Shown here one piece after another: positions 1 through 9,232 of a DNA stretch of 64,000 nucleotides. The stretch lies in contig CAZKBS010000001.1 of the NCBI GenBank assembly GCA_964551435.1, positions 480,588-544,587 on the forward strand, read 5' to 3'. Origin of the DNA: UBA2020 sp964551435. GTDB lineage: Bacteria; Pseudomonadota; Alphaproteobacteria; Micavibrionales; UBA2020. The position numbers and the translations under genes are program-made. The notes under the pieces were generated by a model. The model was not told the origin of the DNA. It saw nothing but the letters and a program-made list of their open reading frames with translations, and did not search any database. Positions within the stretch are counted from its first letter, which is position 1. Every line of letters begins with the position of its first letter.

Positions 1-287
1 GCCGGTAAACAGTTACCGGCTTTTGTTTGCGCGCTTCAAGGCGTGCCGTACTGGCGTATATAGCGTATTTCTTTTTGCCATCGGTTGTGCGTGCGGCGGC
101 TACATGAAACCAGACATAGGCGAGCATGGGAACGTTGATGCCGCTGTCTTTGAGTTTTTCTGCATAGGTGGTCGCCAGCATCATCTGCGCCGGTAATTCC
201 ATGTGCCATTGTAATAGGCGAGAGCGATGCGGCGTATCGCTTCAAGGTTTCGTTGTTCAATGGCTGTGCCCCCGTTTTTATTTGCAT
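1..287 (-). pseudogene. Sel1-repeat-like protein, N-terminal part, frame broken twice, runs off the left edge
   Basis: The minus strand carries a coherent Sel1-like sequence only when three frames are joined. The start is ATG at 287 (MQIKTG). It continues after the C5 run at 269-273 as IEQRNLEAIRRIALAYYNGTW, and after the CC at 199-200 as ELPAQMMLATTYAEKLKDSG and then AYVWFHVAAA. One extra base at each of these two short homopolymers would give a single open frame. The alternating ALAYYNG and AYVWFHVAAA helices resemble Sel1/TPR-like repeats, which mediate protein interactions and are often periplasmic or secreted. Whether the gene is truly decayed or the consensus dropped two G residues cannot be decided here. 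The rest lies beyond position 1. Family assignment is by motif resemblance only. Confidence 0.5.
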
Positions 288-326
288 CTTTTTATTCTAG
301 GCCAATGTTTGCGAATAGAAACAAAT

Positions 327-357
327 AAAAAGGCCGGAGATTTCTCCCCGGCCTTTT
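327..357 (-). terminator. Rho-independent terminator after ftsZ
   Basis: A GC-rich inverted repeat (AAAAGGCCGG ... CCGGCCTTTT) with an A-run on the left gives, on the minus strand, a stem followed by a U-run. It lies about 60 bases beyond the ftsZ stop and closes the dcw cluster. The symmetry would also allow it to act on the plus strand. Confidence 0.8.
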
Positions 358-416
358 CGTTACGCCCCTAGCGGAGGGGTAGTAGCTTTTGGTTCGCCCG
401 ACGGCTTGGCCGTCGA

Positions 417-2159
417 TTAGTTCGCCTGGCGGCGGAGGAAAGCGGGGATATCCAGCTCGTCCTCTTCTTTTTTGCCGCCTTCTTCAACGGTCAGCTTGCC
501 AGCTACAGGCGCAGCCGGCGCGGCAGCGGGTGCAGCTTCGACGGTTTCTTCCTTGTGGCGTTGCAGGGTGAAGCGTTCGAACAGCGACGGCGATTTTTTC
601 ACCGGCTTTTCGGTTGCAGTGGGTGCTACGGCTTTGGGCGCGGCGGCTTCGGCTTCGCCAAACAGATCAGCGCTGGGCGCGGCGGCCTGACGCGGATCGA
701 CGGGTTTGGGCGGAATGAAGCTGTTGCCGTGACGCTCTGCACGCGGCTGCGTGACGGGCGGTACGGTGCGGTTGTAGCTTTGCGCCGGCGTGCTCGGGCG
801 GGTCCAGGTATCGGACTCGCTGACCGTTTCATCCAGCTTGCGGGCGGTTGCCGTAGCAGCAGCAGCGGGGGCAGCGGTAAAGCTGGCCGCATGGCCGACA
901 GCGGGTTCGCCAGCCGTTTCGGCTGCTTGCCAGTGGCCTTCACCCGACGTCACCGGTGCAGCGGTTTTCTGCGCGGTGGCTGCACGTGCCTGACTGGCAT
1001 GTGCGGGGATGATGGACGACGGGATGCCGCCGGTGAAACCCGCTTCGCGGGCAACCGGCTGCGGTGCGGCGCTGTAGCCATAGCCGCCCTGCGTACCCAT
1101 GCTGCCTGCGGGCTTCGCGCCGCCAAGGCCGCCACGGCGCGCAGGTTCAACCTGCGTGCCGGCCAGATGCAAAGGGCGCGGTTGCACCATGCTGGCTGCT
1201 TCGATACCGGTTGCGACGACGGACACGCGCATCGCGCCGTTCATCGTCTGGTCGAAGGTGGAGCCGAAAATGATGTTCGCGTCGGGATCGACTTCGTCGC
1301 GGATGCGGTTGATCGCTTCATCCACTTCGAACAGCGTCATGTCGAGGCCGCCGATGACGTTGATGAGAACGCCTTTCGCGCCCTTCATCGACACATCGTC
1401 AAGCAGCGGGTTAGAAATCGCTGCTTCTGCCGCTTCGATTGCGCGGCGTTCGCCTTGACCGATGCCCGTGCCCATCATTGCCTTGCCCATTTCGAGCATG
1501 ACCGCGCGAACGTCCGCGAAGTCGAGGTTGATGAGGCCCGGCATGACCATGAGATCGGTCACGCCGCGGACGCCGGATTGCAGGACTTCATCCGCCATTT
1601 TGAAGGCGTCGGCGAAAGTGGTTTTTTCATTCGCGATACGGAACAGGTTCTGGTTCGGGATGATGATGAGGGTATCGACGTATTTTTGCAGCTCCGCAAT
1701 GCCGTTTTCGGCGAGCTTCATGCGGTGCGTGCCTTCAAAATGGAATGGCTTGGTCACCACGCCAATCGTCAGGATGCCCGCTTCGCGTGCGGCCTGCGCG
1801 ATGACAGGCGCTGCGCCCGTCCCCGTGCCGCCGCCCATACCGGCGGTGACGAAAACCATGTTGGAGCCTTCGAGATAGGCGAGGATTTCCTCGATGCTCT
1901 CTTCAGCGGCGGCGCGTCCGATTTCCGGGTTTGCGCCAGCGCCAAGGCCGCGCGTAACATTTGCGCCCAGCTGGATTTTATGCGGCGCGGTAGAACCTTC
2001 GAGGGCCTGCGCGTCGGTATTGCACACAAGGAACTCGCAACCTTCGAGCTGCGAGTTGATCATGTTATTCACGGCGTTGCCGCCGGCGCCGCCGACACCG
2101 ACAACGGTGATCTTCGGCTTCAGTCTGTTGGTGGGTGATTGCATTCTTACATTTATCAT
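417..2159 (-). CDS. ftsZ: Cell division protein FtsZ (tubulin-like GTPase)
   Basis: FtsZ polymerises with GTP into the Z ring at midcell and recruits the divisome. The 580-residue product has the nucleotide-binding start (KITVVGVGGAGGNAVNNM), the tubulin signature GGGTGTG at residues 109-115 and the NxxR/DFADVR T7-loop region. A long Pro/Ala-rich linker from about residue 330 follows, then the C-terminal peptide ELDIPAFLRRQAN that binds FtsA and other partners. The long linker is normal for alphaproteobacteria. A strong GGAGG at 2169-2173 sits 9 bases before the ATG at 2159, supporting this start over the in-frame Met at residue 6. It is the last gene of the cluster; the 171-base gap to ftsA may hold an extra promoter. 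The stop is TAA. Confidence 0.98.
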   Translation of the reverse strand: MINVRMQSPTNRLKPKITVVGVGGAGGNAVNNMINSQLEGCEFLVCNTDAQALEGSTAPHKIQLGANVTRGLGAGANPEIGRAAAEESIEEILAYLEGSNMVFVTAGMGGGTGTGAAPVIAQAAREAGILTIGVVTKPFHFEGTHRMKLAENGIAELQKYVDTLIIIPNQNLFRIANEKTTFADAFKMADEVLQSGVRGVTDLMVMPGLINLDFADVRAVMLEMGKAMMGTGIGQGERRAIEAAEAAISNPLLDDVSMKGAKGVLINVIGGLDMTLFEVDEAINRIRDEVDPDANIIFGSTFDQTMNGAMRVSVVATGIEAASMVQPRPLHLAGTQVEPARRGGLGGAKPAGSMGTQGGYGYSAAPQPVAREAGFTGGIPSSIIPAHASQARAATAQKTAAPVTSGEGHWQAAETAGEPAVGHAASFTAAPAAAATATARKLDETVSESDTWTRPSTPAQSYNRTVPPVTQPRAERHGNSFIPPKPVDPRQAAAPSADLFGEAEAAAPKAVAPTATEKPVKKSPSLFERFTLQRHKEETVEAAPAAAPAAPVAGKLTVEEGGKKEEDELDIPAFLRRQAN

Positions 2160-2330
2160 TGTTGTTATCCTCCGCTTCGTAACGCTGCCGATTCTACTTA
2201 CTCTCTTCGCCGCTTTCCAGAGTCATCATGCACTTCGATGCATTTTTTTTGAAATCAGTTCAGGTCTAACAGTTTGGAAAATCAGGTGAATTTTGGCCCG
2301 TTCACCGGAAAACCCAGCCGTTTGAATCGC

Positions 2331-3710
2331 TTACCAGTTCTCTTTCAACCAAGACGTGACCTTTTGCAGCATATTGCCTTGAAACGCGCCATGCAGCGCG
2401 AAGGGAAAAGCGAAGTTGTAGCTCTGCGCCGCGCGCGGTGTTTCGTCCATGGCATGCTCCGCCGCATAGGTCAAAAGGCCTGCGCAGGCGGCAAAAGCGG
2501 GGCCGCCTGTCGCTTCGGCAAGGCCGCGCAGACGCTGCGGACGGCCAAGGCGGATTTGTTTGTCGAGGATCAGCTGGCCGATGTCGCAAAGACCTGGCAG
2601 CTGCGATGCGCCGCCCGTCAGCACGACGCGTCGCCCTGCGATCTGGTTGATGCCGTTGTCGACAAGCTTCGCGCGCACCAGTTCGAACGTTTCCTCGATA
2701 CGCGGCTGGATGATGCCGACCAGCAGCGATTTGGGAATGTAATTCGGCTGCAGCGGTTCTTCCTCGCCAATCGGCGGCACGTCAATCAGCGCGCCATCGT
2801 CGGTGGATGTCGCATGTGCGGCGCCATAGAGCGTTTTGATGCGCTCCGCATCCGCAACGGACGTTGTCAGGCCGCGCGCGATATCGCTGGTGACGTGATT
2901 GCCGCCAACAGGAATAGCCGCCGAATAAATCAGCTTGCCCTGCGCGAAAACGGCGATGGATGTTGTGCCGCCGCCCATGTCGATGACGGTGCAGCCGAGA
3001 TCTTTTTCATCTTCGACCAGCGTTGCAAGCCCTGCGGCATAAGGCGCCGCGCAAAAGCCGTCGACTTCCAGATGGTTCTGGTGCAGCGCGGCCGTGATAT
3101 TGCGCAGGGCCGTGCTTTGTGCGGTCACGGGGCTCAGCAGGACATCGAGGCTTTGGCCCGTCATGCCGCGCGGATCGTTGATGCCGCGCTGGCCATCCAG
3201 TGCATAGCCCGCTGCAATCACATGCACCAGTTCGTCGCGGCCATGCTGGACAGCGCCGCGGCTGTGGGCCAGTGCGCCCTGCACGTCGCGGTCGGAAACT
3301 TCGTGGCCGGAGATTTTGACATTGACCGACATCTGCTGCGATTTGGTATGCACACCCGGCACCAGCGCGAATACGCTGCGGATGGGCTGGCCCTGCAGCT
3401 GACGCGCCGCCATCAGTTCGGCAGACTCAACAGCGTGGGAGATCGCCGTTTCAACCGCTTTCAGATCGACAATCGTGCCGGCTTTGACGCCGCGCGATGC
3501 CTGATGGCCAATGCCGATAACTTCGATGCCGCCATGGGCGCGCATTTCGGCGATGAAGCAGCAAATCTTGCTGGAGCCGATATCCAGCGCGGCGATGATA
3601 TTACTTTCAGGCGCGCTTTTGCGGCGCGACGCCGGTTTGGCGGCAACGGATTTGCTGCCTTCTGCGTCGCTGGCGGTGGCTTGCTCCGGCGGGGTTTTGC
3701 CCTTCTTCAT
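2331..3710 (-). CDS. ftsA: Cell division protein FtsA
   Basis: FtsA is an actin-like ATPase that tethers FtsZ to the inner membrane and recruits later division proteins. The 459-residue product has the phosphate-1 motif AALDIGSSKICCF at about residues 40-52, the second phosphate loop VIDMGGGTTSIAVF, and the adenosine motif VVLTGGASQLPG. The C-terminus ends in a short amphipathic stretch (KVTSWLKENW), the expected membrane-targeting sequence. A Lys/Ala/Ser-rich N-terminal extension of about 35 residues precedes the actin fold. Order ftsQ-ftsA-ftsZ is canonical. Confidence 0.97.
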   Translation of the reverse strand: MKKGKTPPEQATASDAEGSKSVAAKPASRRKSAPESNIIAALDIGSSKICCFIAEMRAHGGIEVIGIGHQASRGVKAGTIVDLKAVETAISHAVESAELMAARQLQGQPIRSVFALVPGVHTKSQQMSVNVKISGHEVSDRDVQGALAHSRGAVQHGRDELVHVIAAGYALDGQRGINDPRGMTGQSLDVLLSPVTAQSTALRNITAALHQNHLEVDGFCAAPYAAGLATLVEDEKDLGCTVIDMGGGTTSIAVFAQGKLIYSAAIPVGGNHVTSDIARGLTTSVADAERIKTLYGAAHATSTDDGALIDVPPIGEEEPLQPNYIPKSLLVGIIQPRIEETFELVRAKLVDNGINQIAGRRVVLTGGASQLPGLCDIGQLILDKQIRLGRPQRLRGLAEATGGPAFAACAGLLTYAAEHAMDETPRAAQSYNFAFPFALHGAFQGNMLQKVTSWLKENW

Positions 3711-3758
3711 CTTGTGCTCCCTTCGATGTCTTTTTTGTTCTTTTATTTATATGTTGGT

Positions 3759-4589
3759 TCAGATTTGTTCGTTGTCTTTAGCGGGCGGCGCGGGGTTTGG
3801 CTCTACGACCAATTTTCCTGCGATACGCAGGTCGATATGCCCGACGTCGCGCGCCAGAACATTGTCGGTATCATCCAGCCGCGCCAGCTGGCGCAGCGCC
3901 AGTTCCACATCTTTTTCCGGCAACTTGACCAGCAGACCGTTTTTCAGGCGCAGATCCCAGCGGCGGTTGCCGATGCGAATGGCGGCGGCCAGTTCGCCCG
4001 CGATATCCGGCTCGGCGTGCAAAAGCCCCAGAAGGGTCGCAACGTCCTGCGGCGCGTGTTCGCCCACCACCAGAGGCAGGTGTTTCCAGCTGTCGAGGTT
4101 TTGTTCGGTCAGCACATGGCCTTCGATATCGATGACGGAGAGCTTTTTGCGGTACTGCCACAAAGCGGCAGGTTTGCGCTCTTCGATGGTGACGGCGATA
4201 GTATCGGGCAGACGGCGCGCCACGCTGGCGGTTTTGACCCACGAAATCGCGGCGATTTTTTCCTGTCCGTCCGCGATGGAAACGCCGAACAGCGCATCGC
4301 CTTTTTGCATGCCAAGGCGCGAGAGCAATTCCTCGGGTGCGGTATTGCTGCGGCCAATCACCAGAATGTCATTGATTTTGAATCCGGCAGCGGCGCTGGC
4401 GGATACGGCTTTTTGCGCGGCAAAGCTGCCGGCGGCTGAAAACCAGCCGCCCATCCAGCCATAGACGGCGATACCCAGAATAACGCCGAAACCGCCGCCG
4501 TAAATGCCCGCGGTCTTCAACCGCTGCACCCAAAGCCGCGCACGGCGCCGGGAAGCCGACGCGTCGCCTTTTTGTCCAAAAAATCTCAT
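3759..4589 (-). CDS. ftsQ: Cell division protein FtsQ
   Basis: FtsQ is a bitopic inner-membrane protein that bridges cytoplasmic and periplasmic divisome parts through FtsB/FtsL. The 276-residue product has a basic cytoplasmic N-terminus, one membrane segment (about residues 27-46), a POTRA-like domain (about 75-145, INDILVIGRSNTAPEEL then WVKTASVARRLPDTI) and the FtsQ domain beyond (VIDIEGHVL ... LPLVVGE). Size and position between ddl and ftsA fit. The gap to ftsA is 48 bases. Confidence 0.95.
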   Translation of the reverse strand: MRFFGQKGDASASRRRARLWVQRLKTAGIYGGGFGVILGIAVYGWMGGWFSAAGSFAAQKAVSASAAAGFKINDILVIGRSNTAPEELLSRLGMQKGDALFGVSIADGQEKIAAISWVKTASVARRLPDTIAVTIEERKPAALWQYRKKLSVIDIEGHVLTEQNLDSWKHLPLVVGEHAPQDVATLLGLLHAEPDIAGELAAAIRIGNRRWDLRLKNGLLVKLPEKDVELALRQLARLDDTDNVLARDVGHIDLRIAGKLVVEPNPAPPAKDNEQI

Positions 4590-4639
4590 CTACCCCAAAA
4601 ACCTGCGGCTTTGTTAAGCGCCGCGGTGCCCGTAACCCC

Positions 4640-5578
4640 TTACGTATGCACCTCGGCGTGCTCGACGAGCCACGCCACAAGTTCCCCAAAGCTCAACCCC
4701 GTATGCGCCGCCTGTTCCGGGACAAGGGATGTTGGCGTCATCCCCGGTTGCGTATTCGTTTCGAGGTAGTAAAGCCCCGAAACGCCCGGTTCGTTATCAT
4801 TGTATCTGAAATCGCTGCGGCTGACACCTGTGCAGCCGAGTTTTTCATGCGCGAAGGCCGCCATGCGCAGCGCTTCGTCAAAAACGGCGCGGTCAATCGG
4901 CGCCGGAATAACATGCGTGGAGCCGCCCTGCGCGTATTTTGCCTCGTAGTTGTAAAAATCCACATGGGTGCGGATTTCCGTCACGGTAAGCGCGCGGGCT
5001 TTTTCATCCTTGATTCCCATAACAGCCACAGAAAGCTCGCGGCCCGGAATATATTCCTCGACCAACGCCCATTCGCCGAAGCTCCAGGTATCAAGGCCCA
5101 GCGGCGGTTTGTTGTCGCCGGGGCGTACAATATAAACACCCACGCTGGAGCCTTCGCTGTTCGGCTTCACGACATAGGGGCGGGGCATCGGCTCTGCGCC
5201 TGCGCGGATATCGTCGATATGCACCAGCTTGCCTTCGGGACAGCGCATGCCCAGCGGCTTCAGCACTTCCTTGGCCTTTTGTTTGTTCATCGCCAGCGCC
5301 GACGGCAGCGGGCCGCTATGCGTGTAAGGGATGCCCAGCATTTCCAGAACGCCCTGAATGCAGCCATCTTCGCCGCCTTTGCCGTGCAGGGCGTTGAAAA
5401 CGACATCGGGTCTCGGCGTCAGTGCGGCCAGAAGCGCGGACAGGTCGCGCTCGACATCCACTTCGCGTACGTCATAGCCATGTTCGCGCAGCGCTTTGGC
5501 GCAGGCACGCCCGCTCGAGAGGGAAACTTCCCGCTCCGACGACCACCCGCCCATCAGTACTGCGACTGTTTTGGCCAT
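4640..5578 (-). CDS. ddl: D-alanine--D-alanine ligase
   Basis: Ddl is a cytoplasmic ATP-grasp ligase that makes D-Ala-D-Ala, the dipeptide MurF adds to the muropeptide. The 312-residue product starts VAVLMGGWSSEREVSLSSG, the Ddl N-terminal signature. It has NALHGKGGEDG, the ATP-grasp core (YVVKPNSEGSSVGV, EEYIPGRELSVAV) and the metal-binding YYLETNTQPGMT near the C-terminus. Length is typical of DdlB. It lies 10 bases after murB. Confidence 0.97.
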   Translation of the reverse strand: MAKTVAVLMGGWSSEREVSLSSGRACAKALREHGYDVREVDVERDLSALLAALTPRPDVVFNALHGKGGEDGCIQGVLEMLGIPYTHSGPLPSALAMNKQKAKEVLKPLGMRCPEGKLVHIDDIRAGAEPMPRPYVVKPNSEGSSVGVYIVRPGDNKPPLGLDTWSFGEWALVEEYIPGRELSVAVMGIKDEKARALTVTEIRTHVDFYNYEAKYAQGGSTHVIPAPIDRAVFDEALRMAAFAHEKLGCTGVSRSDFRYNDNEPGVSGLYYLETNTQPGMTPTSLVPEQAAHTGLSFGELVAWLVEHAEVHT

Positions 5579-5588
5579 GATTTGAATT

Positions 5589-6578
5589 TTACCCCTTCAT
5601 GAAGGACAGAATATCCTTGTCCTCCGGCAGCGGAACCCCAATCCGCTTGATTTCCCAGCGTAACATGATGCCGCTGTTTTCCGCAACACGTTTACGCACT
5701 TCTTCGCCCAGACGTTCAATGTCTGCTGCACTGGCGCCGCCCGTGTTGAGCAGGAAATTGCAATGCAGCTCCGACACCTGTGCGCCGCCGATTTTTAAAC
5801 CGCGGCACCCCGCGGCGTCAATAAGCTGCCACGCTTTTGGCGCATCTTTCGGATCCGCGCCCTGCGGCGCGGGCGGGTTGGCGAAGGTGGAGCCGCCGGT
5901 TTTGGTCTTGATGGGCTGCGTCTCGCTGCGCTTTTTCTTGATATCGTCCATGCGCGCATCGATGTCGGCTTTGTCGCCCGCCCTGCCGTCAAACACCGCG
6001 CCGAGGAAAATCACATCCTCCGGCAAATCGTTGTGGCGGTAGCTGAGGCCCATTTCCGCACCGCTGAGGGTCTTGATGCTGCCGTCGCGCATCATGACAT
6101 CGGCATGGCGCAGGATGTCTTTAACCTCCCCGCCATAGGCGCCTGCATTCATGCGCAGCGCACCGCCGATGGTGCCCGGAATACCAGACAGGAACTCAAG
6201 ACCTGCGATACCATGTTTCGCCGCCGTCAGCGCGACGTTGATATCCAGCGCGCCCGCGCCGGCGGTCACGCTCGTTTCGCTGGCTTCAATCTGCGCAAAT
6301 TCGCGGCCCATGCGGATGACGACGCCGGGGATGCCGCCATCGCGCACAATCAGGTTCGACGCAACGCCCAGCACCGTGACCGGCACATCTTGCGGGCATC
6401 CCGCGATAAAATCAGCAAGGTCGTTGCGGTCTTCGGGTTTGAACAGAACTTCGGCGGGGCCCCCAACGCCAAACCATGTCATCGGGCCGAGAGAGGCATT
6501 CTCGCTCAGCCGCCCGCGCACCTTGGGCAGGCGCGCCAGCAGTCCGGTATCAAAAACCTTTTGCGCCGCGCCCGACAT
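5589..6578 (-). CDS. murB: UDP-N-acetylenolpyruvoylglucosamine reductase MurB
   Basis: MurB is an FAD- and NADPH-dependent enzyme converting UDP-GlcNAc-enolpyruvate to UDP-MurNAc. I place the start at ATG 6578, which shares a base with the murC stop (TGATG), giving 329 residues; the open frame extends upstream only inside murC. Visible motifs are the FAD-binding GVGGPAEVLFKPED and VLGVASNLIVRDGGIPGVVI, LSGIPGTIGGALRMNAGAYGG, and GGSTFANPP with the catalytic serine region. The C-terminus (ENSGIMLRWEIKRIG) is also typical. Coupled translation with murC is likely. Confidence 0.96.
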   Translation of the reverse strand: MSGAAQKVFDTGLLARLPKVRGRLSENASLGPMTWFGVGGPAEVLFKPEDRNDLADFIAGCPQDVPVTVLGVASNLIVRDGGIPGVVIRMGREFAQIEASETSVTAGAGALDINVALTAAKHGIAGLEFLSGIPGTIGGALRMNAGAYGGEVKDILRHADVMMRDGSIKTLSGAEMGLSYRHNDLPEDVIFLGAVFDGRAGDKADIDARMDDIKKKRSETQPIKTKTGGSTFANPPAPQGADPKDAPKAWQLIDAAGCRGLKIGGAQVSELHCNFLLNTGGASAADIERLGEEVRKRVAENSGIMLRWEIKRIGVPLPEDKDILSFMKG

Positions 6579-8047
6579 CAATGCTTCCCGTTTGCAGCTT
6601 TGGGGGCAATCCCCAGCAGCGTTTCCAGCTCCCGCGGCAGAGCATGCGCCCATTGCGTGATGCTGCCCGCGCCAAGGCAAATCACGAAATCGCCCGGTTT
6701 GGCGATATCCTTGATAAGGGCGGGCAGGTCTTCGGGTTTTTGCAGGGCGCGCGCATCGGCATGGCCCTGCTTCTGGATAGCGGCAACCAGCGTGTCGCGG
6801 CTGATGTTCGGGATCGGCTCTTCGCCGGCGGTATAGACATCGGCGATGACGACCTTGTCGGCCAGTGCGAAGCAGGTCGAAAATTCCTGAAACAGGTTTT
6901 TGAGACGCGTGAAGCGGTGCGGCTGCATCACGGCAATCACATTACCGCCGCCGCGGCCCGCCACAGCGTCGCGGCCGGCCTTCAGCACGGCGGCGATCTC
7001 GACGGGGTGGTGCGCGTAATCATCGATGACGGTGATGTCATTCACGATGCCCGTGGTAGTGAATCGGCGCTTTACACCTGCAAATTTTTGCAGGGATTTG
7101 GCGATTTGTTCGGCGGGAATACCGATTTCGTGACCGACCGCGAAGGTGGTCAGCGAATTCTGTACGTTATGCGGGCCGAACATTGGCAGTTTGACGCCTT
7201 TAATTTCGCGCGGGAAATTCGTCAGGTGCGGGTCGTTGATTTTGACGTCATACAGCAAACCCTCCGGCGTCGAGACGACATTAACGGCCTGAATATCCGC
7301 CTTGTCGCTGAAGCCGTAGGTGATGGTCTTGCGGTGGAATTCCGGCACTAGTTCGGCGACGACCGGATGGTCGATGCAGGCGACAACCACGCCGTAGAAC
7401 GGCAGGTTATGCGCATAGGCGATGAATTCTTCTTTCAGCGCATCGAAGGTTTCGTAGTAATCCATATGTTCGGGGTCGATGTTGGTGATAATCGACGCCA
7501 CCGAGGGCAAATGTGAAAACGTGCCATCGCTTTCGTCGGATTCAACGACCATCCAGTTGCTCGCGCCCATGCGCGTATTGCTGCCATAGGCGTTGATGAT
7601 ACCGCCGTTGATCACGGTCGGATCGATACCCGCCTTTTCGAGGACATGGCCAATCATCGACGTCGTCGTCGTTTTGCCGTGCGTGCCCGATACGTTGATG
7701 CACCATTTGGATTTCATCAGTTCCGACAGCAAATCCACGCGGCGGATGACGGGTATTTTTTCTTCCTGCGCCGCGATGATTTCAGGGTTTGTTTTTTTGA
7801 CAGCCGTCGATTTGACAACGACGGCGGCGGGTTTGCCTTTGGCGTCGAAAACGTTTTTACCGTCATGGCCGATCATCACGCGCACGCCCAGTTCGCGCAG
7901 GCGCTGTACATTGGCGTTTTCCGACTGGTCGGAGCCTTGCACGTCATAGCCGAGGTGGTGCAGCACTTCGGCATAGCCGCTCATGCCGATACCGCCGATG
8001 CCGATGATATGGACGGTGCCAATGGGAAACGGAAAAGTCTTGCTCAT
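6578..8047 (-). CDS. murC: UDP-N-acetylmuramate--L-alanine ligase MurC
   Basis: MurC adds L-alanine to UDP-MurNAc, the first cytoplasmic peptide step. I choose ATG 8047 (MSKTFPFPIGTVHIIGIGG) because an AAAGGA lies just upstream and the longer frame adds a Pro/Arg-rich stretch unlike MurC; this gives 489 residues. Seen are the N-terminal dinucleotide-like GIGGIGMSGYAEVL, the ATP P-loop GTHGKTTTTSMIGH, NIDPEHMDYY, and DDYAHHPVEI characteristic of MurC. It overlaps murB by one base, and murG ends 82 bases upstream. Confidence 0.97.
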   Translation of the reverse strand: MSKTFPFPIGTVHIIGIGGIGMSGYAEVLHHLGYDVQGSDQSENANVQRLRELGVRVMIGHDGKNVFDAKGKPAAVVVKSTAVKKTNPEIIAAQEEKIPVIRRVDLLSELMKSKWCINVSGTHGKTTTTSMIGHVLEKAGIDPTVINGGIINAYGSNTRMGASNWMVVESDESDGTFSHLPSVASIITNIDPEHMDYYETFDALKEEFIAYAHNLPFYGVVVACIDHPVVAELVPEFHRKTITYGFSDKADIQAVNVVSTPEGLLYDVKINDPHLTNFPREIKGVKLPMFGPHNVQNSLTTFAVGHEIGIPAEQIAKSLQKFAGVKRRFTTTGIVNDITVIDDYAHHPVEIAAVLKAGRDAVAGRGGGNVIAVMQPHRFTRLKNLFQEFSTCFALADKVVIADVYTAGEEPIPNISRDTLVAAIQKQGHADARALQKPEDLPALIKDIAKPGDFVICLGAGSITQWAHALPRELETLLGIAPKAANGKH

Positions 8048-8129
8048 GCGGATGTTCCTTTCATGCGCAGAGGGCAGGGGCGCCAGGGCGCATGCCGGTT
8101 GTGTTTTGGACGTGCCGCGTGCCGGATTT

Positions 8130-9230
8130 TCATGGGGCGGCGGCCTGTTCTGCTGCCAGATCGGCCAGTTTTGCCGTGGCGCCTGTCTGCCCGCAGGTGG
8201 CGGCAGCCGCGGCGGCATGGCTTAGCAAGGCGGGGTTTTCAGCGAAAGTGCGGATTTTTTCCGCCAGCGCCGCCGGCGTGAAATCCGGCTGCAAAAACAC
8301 CCATGCGCCACCTGCTTGTGCAATGATGTCAGCATTATGTTTTTGCTGCATATCCTGATGGCCGGGGTAAGGTACAAAAATCGCGGGACGCCCCGCAACA
8401 GCTAATTCCGCCACGCTCGATGCGCCGCTGCGGCCGATAAACAGCTGGCAGCCCGCCAGACGCTCCGCCATATCGCTGAAAAAGCTTGCGGTTTCAGCTT
8501 TAATTCCCATATCGGCGTATTTTTTTGCCGTTGCCGCAAGGTCATTTTCGCGGCATTGATGCATGACATAAAGTCGCGATTTTATATTTTCTGGCAAATC
8601 TTTAAGCGCCTCAGGCACCACATCGGCAAAAACGCTTGCTGCCTGACTGCCACCTGTAATCAGGATTTTAAAAACATCCGCAGGCGGTTGATAGGGAATA
8701 TCGCGCACCGCCATGATGGGCGCGCGCACGGGGTTGCCCGTGACGACCGCTTTCGTTTGCTGGGCGGGCGAAAGCCCGCGTGTGCCCGCCAGAGACAATG
8801 CGATTTTGCGCGCGCGCGGTGCCAGCAGCACGTTCGCCTTGCCAAGGACGGCGTTCTGTTCGTGCAAAATAGTAGGTTTGCCCAATATCTGCGCCGCCAG
8901 AACACCGGGGAAAGACGGATAGCCGCCAAAGCCGACGACCAGCGCAGGCTTCAGTTTCGATACCAGCCGCAGCGCCGCCAGAACACCGATACCCATATCC
9001 AGCACGGCACGGATTTTCGACACCAGCCCGGGGCGCAGGGTGGCAGCCCGTACAGTATATATATTGACGCGATCGCCAAGGCTTTTGAACGCATGTCCGC
9101 GCTTGTCGGTGACGATGGCAACGGTATAGCCGCGTGCCAGCAGCTCGGCCGCCAGCGCTTCTGCCGGATACAGGTGCCCGCCTGTGCCGCCTGCCGACAG
9201 CAGGATGGTTTTGTTTTCGCCTTTTGTCAT
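8130..9230 (-). CDS. murG: MurG transferase (lipid II synthesis)
   Basis: MurG transfers GlcNAc from UDP-GlcNAc to lipid I on the cytoplasmic face of the inner membrane, making lipid II. The 366-residue reading from ATG 9230 begins two bases after the ftsW stop; a longer frame to 9272 lies inside ftsW. Motifs: the glycine-rich loop SAGGTGGHLYPAEALA near the N-terminus, GFGGYPSFP, HEQNAVLGKAN, VTGNPVR, and the C-terminal donor-binding IGRSGASSVAELAVAGRPAIFVPYP. GT28 fold and length fit. Confidence 0.97.
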   Translation of the reverse strand: MTKGENKTILLSAGGTGGHLYPAEALAAELLARGYTVAIVTDKRGHAFKSLGDRVNIYTVRAATLRPGLVSKIRAVLDMGIGVLAALRLVSKLKPALVVGFGGYPSFPGVLAAQILGKPTILHEQNAVLGKANVLLAPRARKIALSLAGTRGLSPAQQTKAVVTGNPVRAPIMAVRDIPYQPPADVFKILITGGSQAASVFADVVPEALKDLPENIKSRLYVMHQCRENDLAATAKKYADMGIKAETASFFSDMAERLAGCQLFIGRSGASSVAELAVAGRPAIFVPYPGHQDMQQKHNADIIAQAGGAWVFLQPDFTPAALAEKIRTFAENPALLSHAAAAAATCGQTGATAKLADLAAEQAAAP

Positions 9231-9232
9231 GC

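Noticed and set aside
1..20. Perfect inverted repeat GCCGGTAA/TTACCGGC followed by TTTTG, a possible terminator
   Set aside because: It lies within the Sel1-like reading frame (PVTVYR) at the window edge; without the sequence to the left it cannot be told from coincidence.
555..4464. Long plus-strand open frames opposite ftsZ, ftsA and ftsQ (for example 555-2138 and 2274-4439)
   Set aside because: They are antisense shadows produced by GC-rich codon bias; their proteins are Arg/His/Cys-rich with no domain, while the minus-strand genes are unambiguous.
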